From Perspicuibacillus lycopersici (GTDB taxonomy: Bacteria; Bacillota; Bacilli; Bacillales; Caldibacillaceae), in NCBI RefSeq assembly GCF_025660475.1, contig NZ_JAOUSF010000003.1, positions 496,001 to 560,000 on the forward strand: a stretch of 64,000 nt of DNA. Reading direction: 5' to 3'. A program made the translations under genes and the position numbers. Shown here in pieces: positions 9,470 through 18,541 of this stretch (its first letter is position 1; each line of letters begins with the position of its first letter). Below the pieces are notes generated by a model, which saw only the letters and a program-made list of their open reading frames with translations, was not told the DNA's origin and searched no databases.

Positions 9470-9713
9470 CAACGTGTCCGATGATTAGGAAAAAACGTTA
9501 GTAATAAGAAAAAGTTCCACAAATAAGCACTTAGTTATTAACTGAACAGGTTCACTTCAAACAAGAAATACTACTTAGTGATGATTTGTTATGGATGCGC
9601 TTGACACATCACCCAAAAACATGAGGTAAACTATCAAGGAATAGAATGTATAGAAGGAGAAAATAAGTTCATTGGAGTGCAACGCTTTCGTTTCATTTCC
9701 AATAATTGATACA
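9470..9713. other. gene-free spacer
   Basis: No reading frame or RNA that I can support. A TTGACA near 9600 on the plus strand has no acceptable -10 and no gene behind it. Confidence 0.5.
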
Positions 9714-9749
9714 AAGAAAAATCCCTTCATTTTATACAAAATGAGGGAT
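9714..9749 (-). terminator. terminator of the dienelactone-hydrolase-like gene
   Basis: Stem ATCCCTTCATTTT/AAAATGAGGGAT (9721-9749) followed on the minus strand by TTTTTCTTT. It lies 58 nt past the stop at 9808. Confidence 0.85.
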
Positions 9750-9807
9750 GTTTTAAACCGGAGCTAAGTTATGGTAGCTACTGAAAATTTTCGCGTAATT
9801 ATGCGAG

Positions 9808-10377
9808 TTATGCGAGGAAGTCGAGAACACGCTTGATTACTAGTTTCGTCGCGTCAGCATCGTAAGACGGTAAACTACTGTCAGTGAAAAGATGTTCCTT
9901 GCCTTCGTACAGAAAAAGTTCAGCGTGATTGGCCGACGCAACCAGCTCATGGGCTGCCTCAATGTCGCCGTCTTCAACGAAAAAAGAATCTGCACTCATG
10001 GCATGAACTTGCACAGGCAGATCTGCTGGCCACTCGGATTCGAACGCCGAGGTCGGGAGACAGGCATGAAAAAATAGTGCGCCTCTAGCACCGTCACGAG
10101 TTTGGGCGAGCTGCTGTGCTGCCGAGACACCGAGTGAAAAGCCAGCATAGACGACATCTCGTGGTAGCTCCCATGCTGCCCGAACGCCACGCGCCGTCAC
10201 TTCTTCAAATCCGATACCCTTCACAAATGCTAAGCCTTCCTCCAATGAAGAAAAGATGCGTCCGTCAAATAAATCTGGCACGTGCACAGTATGTCCCGCA
10301 TCTCTCAATTGATTAGCGAATGCTTCAATCCCCTTCGTCCTGCCTAAAACATGGTGTAACAACAAAACTTCTGCCAT
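9808..10377 (-). CDS. dienelactone-hydrolase-like alpha/beta hydrolase
   Basis: 189 residues from ATG 10377, chosen because GGAGG lies just upstream and the family starts directly with a beta strand (MAEVLLLHHV). Serine-type triad candidates are Ser81 in GFSLGVSA, Asp130 or Asp136, and His162 in EGKEHLFTD. Classical dienelactone hydrolases use Cys at the nucleophile position, so this is a Ser variant and the substrate is unknown. Codon choice is clearly more GC-rich than neighbouring genes (CGC, GCC, GAG frequent). The gene sits with a decayed gene between spoIVFA and minD, which are adjacent in B. subtilis, so it is probably acquired. Own terminator; a single-gene unit. Confidence 0.85.
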   Translation of the reverse strand: MAEVLLLHHVLGRTKGIEAFANQLRDAGHTVHVPDLFDGRIFSSLEEGLAFVKGIGFEEVTARGVRAAWELPRDVVYAGFSLGVSAAQQLAQTRDGARGALFFHACLPTSAFESEWPADLPVQVHAMSADSFFVEDGDIEAAHELVASANHAELFLYEGKEHLFTDSSLPSYDADATKLVIKRVLDFLA

Positions 10378-10641
10378 ATTTTTTTCCTCCAATATAATAA
10401 ATTTCTTATGTTGAATATTCGACATAAAAGCCTGTTTGTCCTGCTGGAACTTAAAAGATTTAAAAATATCTACCGTATTGAATCCACCACTTGCTTATTC
10501 AATAAACCAGCTTCATTAGTTTATAAATAAAGCTCATTTTCTAGTTTTAAATTAATTTATGTCTACAGTTGCCGCATGGCACAGAAACTAAAGTAGTAGT
10601 AGTAGTAGAATTAAACTATCATTCGATAACAGGGGGGAGGA

Positions 10642-11291
10642 ATGAAATTATTAAAATCAAAAAAATCCTTGTTTTGCCTGTTTTTGCAATTTTCGGTGGT
10701 ATCATTTTTTACATTTTTTATGGCACACCTTGGGACTTAATTTCGTATAAAAACAATTTTGAGGAGTATCTTGAGAATAAATACAACAAGGATTTTGTGA
10801 TGGAGGAAATTTCCTTTGCTTTCTTCCACGGCAAAGCATACCATGGCTATGCCCATGCTAAAGAGAACCCTGAGTTAATTTTTTATGTAGGACAAAATCG
10901 CTATACTACTAAAGAAACAGAAGATAGTTATCTCGATCAAACATGGCAAAAGCAAGCAAAAGATGAATTAGGTCCAATTGTTGAGCATTTCTTTCCTGAC
11001 AGTTTTCATAATGCAGTTGATATTTATTAGCTAAACAATCGTTATTATAGTGAAGATTTGCAAATCTCTCCTTTTAAAGAATACTCAACTATTGATATAG
11101 ATATTTCAATGAAATTACAAATGAGAATCAGGATAATGAAATGGAAAGATTCTATCTGCTTTTAGTATCTTTAAAAGAGAAAGGGATTACATTTAAACAT
11201 TTTGGCATTAGTTATAAAAACAATCCAGTTACACCCCAATGAAATTCAATTAATTAGTTCCGCTAACGATTATAGAAAAATGGTTAAGTGA
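10642..11291 (+). pseudogene. decayed YfjL-like membrane-anchored protein gene
   Basis: ATG 10642 has an excellent SD (GGGGGGAGG) but its frame ends quickly. One missing A in the A-run at 10659-10665 would restore a start reading MKLLKSKKILVLPVF joined to the open frame (membrane helix, then YGTPWDLISYKNNFEEYLENKYNKDF). An in-frame TAG at 11028 follows FHNAVDIY. The coding sense continues as LNNRYYSEDLQISPF, shifts frame near 11108 into NEMERFYLLLVSLKEKGITF, and shifts again near 11236 to end NEIQLISSANDYRKMVK at TGA 11291. That makes four lesions in about 650 bp. The likeness to the YfjL/DUF small exported protein family is from memory; function unknown. A terminator follows. Confidence 0.75.
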
Positions 11292-11328
11292 TTACAAATA
11301 ATTCTTTCAGTCGCTTCAGATAATCGAA

Positions 11329-11366
11329 AAAAGACATCAAGCGGGCTTCCACTCGATGTCTTTATT
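11329..11366 (+). terminator. terminator after the decayed gene
   Basis: Stem AAGACATC/GATGTCTT (11331-11362) with a 16-nt loop and a T-rich 3' side on the plus strand. It matches the orientation of the pseudogene. Confidence 0.65.
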
Positions 11367-11428
11367 TGGTTTTGATGGTAATTGTAGTTAAAATGCGTTG
11401 ATTGGAGCGTAAGTGACCTTTCTAAATG

Positions 11429-11475
11429 AAAAAGACTGTAGACATGCTCGAAAATTTTCCAGTTTGTCTACAGTC
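11429..11475 (-). terminator. terminator of the mre-min operon
   Basis: Perfect 11-bp arms GACTGTAGACA/TGTCTACAGTC (11434-11475), followed on the minus strand by TTTTTC. It lies about 100 nt past the minD stop. Confidence 0.85.
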
Positions 11476-11574
11476 GGGGAGCAGAATTGATAATAAATCA
11501 ATTGCTTTTATTTTATTACGTTATATAATTTATTGAATTTCGTTATACTATTTAATTTCACTGCATATGAATTA

Positions 11575-12378
11575 CTATACACGTGCACCGAAAAACTTTT
11601 TAAGCTTTGTTAACATACCTTTTGACGCATCATCTAAATGTTGTAATGGTACGGATTCACCTAAAATTCTTCGAGCGATATTCCGGTAAGCAATACTTGC
11701 TTTACTATTTGGATTCATTGCGATCGGTTCGCCAATATTGGAGGCTTTAATAACCTCCTCATCATCTGCGACGATGCCTATTAATTCAATAGCTAAAATA
11801 TTGGTTACTTCATCGACATCCATCATATCTCCGCGTTTTACCATATTCGTACGGATTCGATTAATAACGAGTCGTGGCGGATCCATCGGCTCTTTTTCCA
11901 ATAAACCGATAATCCGATCTGCATCGCGAACAGCAGAGATTTCAGGAGTTGTGACAACAATCGCTTGGTCAGCGCCGGCAACTGCATTTTGGAAGCCTTG
12001 CTCAATACCAGCTGGGCAATCAATGATAATATAATCGAATTCTTGTTTTAACTCGTCAACGATTTTCTTCATTTGGCTAGGTGTTACTGCCGTTTTATCG
12101 CTACTTTGTGCAGCTGGTAATAAATACAATTTTTCATCAAAGCGCTTATCCTTCACAAGTGCTTGATGAAGTTTACACCTGCCGTTAGCTACGTCAACTA
12201 AGTCATAAATGATGCGATTTTCTAGTCCCATTACGACATCTAAATTACGTAAGCCAATATCTGTATCCATAAGACAAACCTTTTTTCCTTGTAATGCTAG
12301 TGATGTACCGATGTTAGCAGAGGTAGTTGTTTTTCCTACTCCACCTTTTCCGGAAGTTATAACAATCGCTTCACCCAC
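11575..12378 (-). CDS. minD: MinD septum-site ATPase
   Basis: 267 residues. ParA/MinD ATPase with the deviant Walker A GKGGVGKTTT at residues 10-19, Walker B-like DYIIIDCPAG, and a C-terminal amphipathic membrane-targeting helix (TKLKKFFG). It recruits MinC to the poles to block FtsZ assembly. The stop of minC is 3 nt before its start, so the two are translationally coupled. Last gene of the mreBCD-minCD cluster, closed by a terminator. Confidence 0.97.
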   Translation of the reverse strand: MGEAIVITSGKGGVGKTTTSANIGTSLALQGKKVCLMDTDIGLRNLDVVMGLENRIIYDLVDVANGRCKLHQALVKDKRFDEKLYLLPAAQSSDKTAVTPSQMKKIVDELKQEFDYIIIDCPAGIEQGFQNAVAGADQAIVVTTPEISAVRDADRIIGLLEKEPMDPPRLVINRIRTNMVKRGDMMDVDEVTNILAIELIGIVADDEEVIKASNIGEPIAMNPNSKASIAYRNIARRILGESVPLQHLDDASKGMLTKLKKFFGARV

Positions 12379-12380
12379 GA

Positions 12381-13061
12381 TTATAATCCCCCTTCCACGA
12401 ACCGATTTAAATTTGGACGTATTTTCTTCAAAACTATTAATTTATCAATAATAATTTGCTGAGCATCATTAACATATGCACACTCAGCTTCCTGCGGTTT
12501 ATCTTCCTCTCGGTCTGGTGCCCGTGTGAAACAATCCGCAATTCGTAATTGAGTAGGGCTCATTTTTGAGGCGCATATTACCGCCTCTTCATTTCCTAAA
12601 CATCCAGCATGTGCGATTCCCTTTAAAGAACCAAGAATAAATATATTCCCACTCGCCATCACTTTTCCACCAGGATTGATATCCCCTATAAGGAGAACAT
12701 CCCCAGTAATATTTAAGATTTGTCCAGATCGAACAATCTTTGTGATAACTTGTATTTCAGATTCTCTTTTGATTCGTTCTGCATCTTTTTTTAATATAAC
12801 ATTGGAATCAATAGATTCAATTTGTAAATTTTTTTTATGCCCTACAATCTCTTTTATTTTCTTCTCTTGGTTTTTCGATAAAAAGCGATTGCCTGTATGA
12901 ATACGAACATTTAATACATGCGAGTCGTCATTCACTTGCTGATGTGGAAGAAGCTTGTCCTCCAGTTCATTTAATAATTCAGAAAAAGAACATCTATCAT
13001 CAAGGTGTAATAATAACCCGTCTTTTGTGCCTTTTATCATGACATTATGCAATTTTACCAT
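12381..13061 (-). CDS. minC: MinC division inhibitor
   Basis: 226 residues, same length as B. subtilis MinC. An N-terminal domain (about 1-100) inhibits FtsZ. The C-terminal beta-helix (about 105-210) dimerises and binds MinD, and its repeated glycine turns (GDVLLIGDINPGGKVMASGNIFI) are visible. GAGGTG precedes ATG 13061. The 123-nt gap to mreD holds no terminator that I can see. Confidence 0.96.
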   Translation of the reverse strand: MVKLHNVMIKGTKDGLLLHLDDRCSFSELLNELEDKLLPHQQVNDDSHVLNVRIHTGNRFLSKNQEKKIKEIVGHKKNLQIESIDSNVILKKDAERIKRESEIQVITKIVRSGQILNITGDVLLIGDINPGGKVMASGNIFILGSLKGIAHAGCLGNEEAVICASKMSPTQLRIADCFTRAPDREEDKPQEAECAYVNDAQQIIIDKLIVLKKIRPNLNRFVEGGL

Positions 13062-13184
13062 GCTAGAAATTCACCTCAACAAAAATAAAATTCAACAAAA
13101 GGCGGGCAATATCCTTTATTTTATAGAAAAATTTTATTTATATAAAATTATAGTAATAAAAAGTGCTCAAACAAATGAGCCTAT

Positions 13185-13727
13185 TTAGGATTGAAACATG
13201 CCCTCTTCTTCTTCTTTTACTTTTTTTATCAATGTAAAGTATTTCTTTAACGGATAAGCTAGTAATAGATAAAAGACTAAATTTAATAATAAAGTAGGGA
13301 ATAACCGATTATTTACAAAATGCTCGATTGGCATGTCTGTAATTTGTAAAATAAAATTAAAACCATATACTCCAAATTCTAATACGGTAATTGCGAGCAA
13401 CGTAATAAATGCCAGAATAAGCAAATGGGTATGGATAATTTTCATTAATTTAGATACACCATAAATAATTGCGGGATACCAAAACAAATAGATTCCCAAA
13501 ATATCAATAAAAACAATATCCATTATTAATCCAAATACAAGACCATAGATTAGTGCTAATTTTTTATCATAATAGACCGCGATAAAGATAAAAAAAGATA
13601 AGAGAAAACGAGGGACACAAATCCAATCCTCTGAGATTAGCTGTACTGGAAAATAATTCGCAAAGATACTTTCAATATCAAAAAATATAATTGCGAAGAT
13701 AGGTATCCACCATTTTTTATTCATCAT
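13185..13727 (-). CDS. mreD: MreD rod-shape membrane protein
   Basis: About 180 residues with five or six hydrophobic segments. Integral membrane part of the elongasome with MreB and MreC. The frame is open back to 13745 inside mreC, but the only SD-like stretch (GGTGG) favours one of the tandem ATGs at 13727/13724. Either way the start overlaps the end of mreC, so translation is coupled. The short acidic C-terminal tail (KVKEEEEGMFQS) is unusual but harmless. Confidence 0.9.
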   Translation of the reverse strand: MMNKKWWIPIFAIIFFDIESIFANYFPVQLISEDWICVPRFLLSFFIFIAVYYDKKLALIYGLVFGLIMDIVFIDILGIYLFWYPAIIYGVSKLMKIIHTHLLILAFITLLAITVLEFGVYGFNFILQITDMPIEHFVNNRLFPTLLLNLVFYLLLAYPLKKYFTLIKKVKEEEEGMFQS

Positions 13728-14586
13728 TATCCACCACATCTTCATCTGGTTGGTCCATTAAACGTTCAATCACAATAACTTCTTCAATATTATAGAAGTT
13801 TGCAGCTGGTTTTACATACGCTGTTTGTGTTAACCCATACTGATCTGGCTCGACTTTTTCTATCGTTCCAATAAACAGGCCTTTTCTATACATACCACCT
13901 AAACCTGATGTTATAACATTTTGACCTTTTTCCACTTTACTATTTGATGGTATTTGCTTAATTAGCAACATTTTTGATTCTGCATCATAGCCCTCGATTA
14001 ACCCGTAAACATCTTTTTCTGCTTGTACTGCTACATGTATTCGATTTGCTCGATCAATTGTTGTTAATAGCTGCACGGTTGACGACAGCTTACTAGTACT
14101 CTTAATCGTTCCAATCATTCCCTCTGATGTGACAACCGCCATATTCGTTTTAATCCCTTGGTTTTCCCCTTTATTAATAATAAGGGTTTCATCCCAGCGA
14201 TCAAAACTTCGAGAAATTACCGATGCTGGTAATGGATTATAGGAAGCTAAATCTTCCTTCTTCTCTATGATCGCTTTTAATTCTTCATTTTCCTTCTCTA
14301 ATCGATCTGACTCTATTTTCAATTGGGCATATTCATCCAATCTTTTTTTCAAAATTTCATTTTCTTCATATGTATGAAGTAAATCTTGAACATTTCCAAC
14401 AAAGCCCGCAATACTATGTGCGGGCTTTGCGAAAATGGATTGCACAAAGCCGGCAGTATCCTTTACAAACTGCTCTGGCCATGATAGGTTATCCCTTTCT
14501 CTTAATGAAAAACCAATCAATGCCACGAGAAGGATAATTCCCACAAGTAAAATAATCAGTCGCTTATTCATAAAAAATTGTGGCAT
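13717..14586 (-). CDS. mreC: MreC rod-shape-determining protein
   Basis: 289 residues. One N-terminal membrane helix (about 8-26, LIILLVGIILLVALIGFSL), a coiled coil (about 65-115, rich in E/K/L), then the beta-barrel pair that contacts PBP2-type synthases. The tail ends in an acidic stretch (DQPDEDVVDNDE). Second gene after mreB with a 22-nt gap; its 3' end overlaps mreD. A strong hairpin (arms 14400-14409 and 14420-14429) lies inside the coding sequence just after the membrane helix. Confidence 0.95.
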   Translation of the reverse strand: MPQFFMNKRLIILLVGIILLVALIGFSLRERDNLSWPEQFVKDTAGFVQSIFAKPAHSIAGFVGNVQDLLHTYEENEILKKRLDEYAQLKIESDRLEKENEELKAIIEKKEDLASYNPLPASVISRSFDRWDETLIINKGENQGIKTNMAVVTSEGMIGTIKSTSKLSSTVQLLTTIDRANRIHVAVQAEKDVYGLIEGYDAESKMLLIKQIPSNSKVEKGQNVITSGLGGMYRKGLFIGTIEKVEPDQYGLTQTAYVKPAANFYNIEEVIVIERLMDQPDEDVVDNDE

Positions 14587-14607
14587 GATCTACACCTCTT
14601 CGCTTAC

Positions 14608-15630
14608 TTACCGTGAATCCTTGGATCTGCTTTTGAATAAATCAATATGATCTAGTGCTTTTCCTGTACCAATCGCAACACAATCCAACGGGTTTTCAGC
14701 AATTAGAACAGGCATATTTGTTTCATCACTAATTACTTTATCAAGATTTCGTAGGAGTGCTCCTCCCCCAGTTAATACAATACCTCTATCCATAATATCC
14801 GCAGCAAGTTCTGGTGGTGTTTTTTCCAATGTATTTTTTACTGCCTCCACAATGGAGTATACTGTATCACCTAACGCCTTCGAAATTTCCTCTGACGTAA
14901 TTTCGATTGTTTTCGGTAGACCTGTTAATAAATCTCTACCTCTTATTTCCATATTTTCAATTCCTTCTGGCATACCAGCGGAACCAATTTCCATTTTGAT
15001 GATTTCTGCCGTACGGTCACCAATCATTAAGTTATAATTTTTACGAATATAATTAATAATTGCTTCATCCATTTCATCACCAGCAATACGGATTGATTGG
15101 CTAGTTACAATGCCGCCTAGCGAGATAATGGCAACTTCCGTAGTTCCGCCACCGATATCCACAACCATACTTCCAGTTGGCTCCCAAACTGGCAGGTCAG
15201 CACCTATTGCTGCAGCAAACGGTTCTTCAATTGTATAAGCATCTCTAGCCCCTGCCTGACGAGTTGCATCAATTACTGCTCGTTCTTCAACAGCAGTGAT
15301 TCCGGATGGTACACAAACCATTACATAAGGTTTTCTACCTAATCCGCCTTTATTTTTCATCGCTTGATTGATGAAATACTTCATCATTTTTGCTGTTGTT
15401 TCATAATCAGCAATTACTCCATCTTTCATAGGACGAAGTGCGATAACATTACCTGGAGTTCGTCCAATCATATTTTTTGCGTCATTACCAACAGCTACTA
15501 TTTGTTTTGTATCTGTTTGAAAAGCAACAACAGAAGGTTCTCTAAGTACTACACCTTTTCCTTTAATATACACAAGCGTATTCGCTGTTCCTAAGTCAAT
15601 TCCTAAATCTTTTGCACCAATTCCAAACAT
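14608..15630 (-). CDS. mreB: MreB actin-like cytoskeletal protein
   Basis: 340 residues with the actin/Hsp70 nucleotide motifs: [13 protein letters not shown] at the N-terminus, [18 protein letters not shown] in the middle and [10 protein letters not shown] near the end. MreB organises lateral wall synthesis. GGGAG lies before ATG 15630. First gene of the mreBCD-minCD cluster. The 224-bp gap to radC should hold its promoter; a dyad ACCGT-N7-ACGGT near 15690-15708 stands out there but is unassigned. Confidence 0.97.
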   Translation of the reverse strand: MFGIGAKDLGIDLGTANTLVYIKGKGVVLREPSVVAFQTDTKQIVAVGNDAKNMIGRTPGNVIALRPMKDGVIADYETTAKMMKYFINQAMKNKGGLGRKPYVMVCVPSGITAVEERAVIDATRQAGARDAYTIEEPFAAAIGADLPVWEPTGSMVVDIGGGTTEVAIISLGGIVTSQSIRIAGDEMDEAIINYIRKNYNLMIGDRTAEIIKMEIGSAGMPEGIENMEIRGRDLLTGLPKTIEITSEEISKALGDTVYSIVEAVKNTLEKTPPELAADIMDRGIVLTGGGALLRNLDKVISDETNMPVLIAENPLDCVAIGTGKALDHIDLFKSRSKDSR

Positions 15631-15854
15631 GGTCGTATCTCCCTTTCTGATACATTTTCTGTGATAAACATAGTTGAGTAATTTTCTTGCACCGTTTCTG
15701 ACACGGTAAATTTCGGCTATTTATATTAAGCTTTACATAATGAAGCGATTTTATTGTTTAGCCATAAAAAAAGATCGTCAAAATCCATTTATTTTTTTCA
15801 AACGAAAAAATTCATAAACATAATTATATCCTATCAAACAAAAAATTAATAGTA

Positions 15855-16526
15855 TTATAAGTAACCTTTTTCCTTCAAACTTACATATCTTTTGTCCCCG
15901 ATGATTATATGGTCCAAGAGTTCGATGCCAATCATTTTGCCGCACTCTGCTAAGCGCTTTGTCACTTCAATATCTTCTCTGCTTGGTCCAGGATCACCCG
16001 ATGGATGATTATGCAAACAAATAATAGATGCTGCCGAACGACGGAAAGCTTCTCGAAATATTTCTCTTGGATGAACAATCGATGCGTTTAAACTACCGAT
16101 AAATATGGTTTGTTTGTGTAATACTTGATTTTTTGTATTTAAAAATAAGCATACAAAATGCTCCTGATTCAAAAAACGCATATCTTCCATTACATATTTT
16201 GCCCCATCCTCCGGGGAACGGATTACGTAACGGTCATCAAATGTTAAATTTGCAATTCTTCTGCCCAGCTCCACTGCAGCTAGTAATTGAATTGCTTTTG
16301 CCTCTCCAATCCCATTAATGTTCATTAATTCCTCAAGAGAAGCTTCCTTTAGCATTCGTAATCCTTCAAAATGTGTGAGAAGGCGCTGAGATAATTGAAG
16401 AACTGACTCTGTTCTTGTTCCTGTCCGTAAAATTAGTGCGAGTAGTTCTTGATTGGATAAGCTTTCAGGACCATTATGAATAAACCGTTCACGTGGACGT
16501 TCCTCTTTCGGAAAATCTTTAATCAT
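15855..16526 (-). CDS. radC: RadC/YsxA JAB-domain protein
   Basis: 223 residues. N-terminal helix-hairpin-helix region (about 30-85, LMNINGIGEAKAIQLLAA) and a C-terminal JAB/MPN+ metalloprotease-like domain with the zinc motif LHNHPSGDPGPSREDI near residue 170. The biological role of RadC is unsettled; the old repair assignment is doubtful. Position between mreB and maf is conserved. The best SD (GGAGG) is about 15 nt from ATG 16526, further than usual, so the start is a little uncertain. Confidence 0.93.
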   Translation of the reverse strand: MIKDFPKEERPRERFIHNGPESLSNQELLALILRTGTRTESVLQLSQRLLTHFEGLRMLKEASLEELMNINGIGEAKAIQLLAAVELGRRIANLTFDDRYVIRSPEDGAKYVMEDMRFLNQEHFVCLFLNTKNQVLHKQTIFIGSLNASIVHPREIFREAFRRSAASIICLHNHPSGDPGPSREDIEVTKRLAECGKMIGIELLDHIIIGDKRYVSLKEKGYL

Positions 16527-16667
16527 TAACGTTTTATTTATCCTCCATCCCCTCCTGAAATTTCCATAAACAGTAGTTTACTACGTTTCTTCCATAACTG
16601 AAATGTTTAAAGAAATACTCGACATTGTTAATAATAAGTTTGAGGTTTCCACTTTATGCTCTTTTCA

Positions 16668-17237
16668 CTAAAAAAAAGCATAGCCCATTGTTTGTAATGT
16701 ACGATATAACTTTGCAATTGGTAAACCAACAACGGAAAAGTAATCACCATTGATGCTTTTAACAAGAGTTGCTCCATATCCTTGGATGCCATAACTCCCT
16801 GCTTTGTCAAATGGTTCCCCTGTTTGAATATAATGCTCGATTTCCTTTTCTGAAAGTTCCCAAAACGTTACATCCGTTTTCACAAAAGAAGTTTCTTCCT
16901 GTGATCCATGAATTACCGATATTCCTGTATACACGGTATGTGTTTTCCCGGACAAATTGACTAGCATTTGCTTTGCCGCAACTTTATTTGCTGGTTTGCC
17001 TAATATTTGTGGTGCTAAATATACGACTGTGTCTGCTCCGATTACATAGGCATCTGGATAATGTTTGGCAACTGCATGCGCTTTTTTCGATGCTAGAGTC
17101 ATCACAACTTGTTCCGGTGGAAGTATTTCTTCAATCGTTTCATCAACATCACTAATAATAATTTCAAAATTATGTTGGACTTGTTTGAGGATTTCTCTTC
17201 TTCGTGGTGATGATGAAGCTAAAATGAGGCGTGCCAA
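16668..17237 (-). CDS. maf: Maf nucleotide pyrophosphatase
   Basis: 189 residues starting at TTG 17237 (MARLILASSSPRRREIL). An in-frame GTG at 17246 is rejected because the SD GGAAGG would touch it, whereas the TTG has correct spacing. Family motifs: SSSPRR near the N-terminus, the acidic SDVDE(T) and GADTVV. Maf hydrolyses dTTP/UTP and modified nucleotides; in Bacillus it affects septation. The radC stop-to-start layout and order mre-radC-maf-spoIIB match B. subtilis. Confidence 0.94.
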   Translation of the reverse strand: MARLILASSSPRRREILKQVQHNFEIIISDVDETIEEILPPEQVVMTLASKKAHAVAKHYPDAYVIGADTVVYLAPQILGKPANKVAAKQMLVNLSGKTHTVYTGISVIHGSQEETSFVKTDVTFWELSEKEIEHYIQTGEPFDKAGSYGIQGYGATLVKSINGDYFSVVGLPIAKLYRTLQTMGYAFF

Positions 17238-17463
17238 GAAAATCACCTTCCTATTAAATAAATGTACCAGGGGAGATACATAAGCTTATCGTATCAAAAC
17301 AACGTTCGACACTCAACGACACAAAGATTAATTTTGGATGACAATTTTCCATCATTTCCCCAAAACCTCTGTAATAAAACGCCATTTTCGAATGATTAGC
17401 ACTTTTAAAATATATATTTTATTATATTCTCACCTTACGTTTATTTAACAGGAAGGAATGAAA

Positions 17464-18417
17464 TTACATCACGTAATAAGTAGAAATGAATTGAAGTAAA
17501 TCACTTTGAGCAGCTACCCAGTTTTGCTCCTTCCGGTCGGCTAAAAATAATTGCATTTCATCATATGCTTCTGATAGTAACTCTTTCAGCTGCTTTACTT
17601 GCTCTCGATCTAAATTTTCAATTGATTGAATTATTTCATATGCCTTTTGTAAGTTTTCTGTATTTGCTTGATAGCTTTCCCCTTGTATGTATGCTGTTGT
17701 ACCTTCTTTTATTAGCATGTCATAAAACGAAAATGCTGATTCGAAAAACTTTTTTTCATCGGATGTTAAATTTTGGATGATTTTTTCTTTAATGGTCAGT
17801 TGTTTCGGCCAATAATTTGCATAGTCTGTATTTTTTTGTATCGCCTTACCTGAATCCAAGCTATCCACCATTGTGACAAGTACATGGATATTGTCCTCAC
17901 TCTTTACATAGGCGGCAGGTTGGTTTTTAGCATTCAATTCTGCAACAAGACTTTTCACCGAATCTTCATTCGAGTATACACCTTCTTGTAAAAAATAAAT
18001 ATCAACCGCCGGTAAAATCATTTGCTCTCCATTGACACCTGCTGCATGTCCATCTTCTCCATTTACTTGCGATGGATTTTTCCCAGTACCCATCACCTGT
18101 AACAAAATAAAACCGATTAAAATACCTATAGTTATTGCAGAAATCGATGCAATAATTACCATTGTCGTCGAATGACTCATTTGTTTCTGTGCGCTAACAG
18201 ATGATATCCGCTTTCGACCGATTTTCTTCCGTTTTTTAAAAGGATTCGTAATGTTGTTTATACTGTAATCATTATTTTTTGCTACTGGCTCTTCACTTGC
18301 TGCCATTTCCTTTTGAGCATCTCTCCAGTTATAAATTTCTAAATTTTCCTCGTAATCCTTTTCTTTCCCGTTTATTTTAATGGTTACTTTTCCGTTCCCT
18401 TTAGGGAGCTTGTCCAT
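17464..18417 (-). CDS. spoIIB: SpoIIB-like sporulation protein
   Basis: 317 residues from ATG 18417, chosen because GGGGGAGGG lies directly upstream; the frame extends further but through the pilD terminator. Acidic/basic cytosolic N-terminus, one membrane helix (about 107-128, VIIASISAITIGILIGFILL), then a SPOR-like region (about 145-215, VDIYFLQEGVYSNEDSVKSLVAEL) that should bind denuded septal peptidoglycan, and a helical C-terminus. SpoIIB promotes septal wall thinning during engulfment. The family is divergent; the call rests on the architecture and on the position after maf. Confidence 0.8.
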   Translation of the reverse strand: MDKLPKGNGKVTIKINGKEKDYEENLEIYNWRDAQKEMAASEEPVAKNNDYSINNITNPFKKRKKIGRKRISSVSAQKQMSHSTTMVIIASISAITIGILIGFILLQVMGTGKNPSQVNGEDGHAAGVNGEQMILPAVDIYFLQEGVYSNEDSVKSLVAELNAKNQPAAYVKSEDNIHVLVTMVDSLDSGKAIQKNTDYANYWPKQLTIKEKIIQNLTSDEKKFFESAFSFYDMLIKEGTTAYIQGESYQANTENLQKAYEIIQSIENLDREQVKQLKELLSEAYDEMQLFLADRKEQNWVAAQSDLLQFISTYYVM

Positions 18418-18463
18418 AAAATAGCCCTCCCCCATGACGTTTTGTTCTATCCTATCATACTTG

Positions 18464-18497
18464 TAAAAAAAAAGAACAAGACTTTTGTCGTCTTGTT
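18464..18497 (-). terminator. terminator of the pil operon
   Basis: Stem AACAAGAC/GTCTTGTT (18475-18497), then ten T on the minus strand. It lies 45 nt past pilD. A 10-nt direct repeat (GAAATTTCGT, nearly three copies at 18507-18535) precedes it. Confidence 0.88.
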
Positions 18498-18541
18498 GCA
18501 GAAGGTTTCGTGAAATTTCGTGAAATTTCGTCACGTTTTTT

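Noticed and set aside
10569-11030. Intact 153-aa protein gene
   Set aside because: The good SD points to ATG 10642 in another frame, and homologous-looking coding sense continues past the stop with further frameshifts; treated as a pseudogene.
11434-11475. Inverted repeat considered as an insertion-sequence end
   Set aside because: Perfect arms followed by T-run on the minus strand just past minD fit a terminator; no transposase or target duplication nearby.
18507-18535. Direct repeat of GAAATTTCGT, nearly three copies, as an origin or iteron
   Set aside because: Too few copies and located beside an operon terminator; left as a curiosity.
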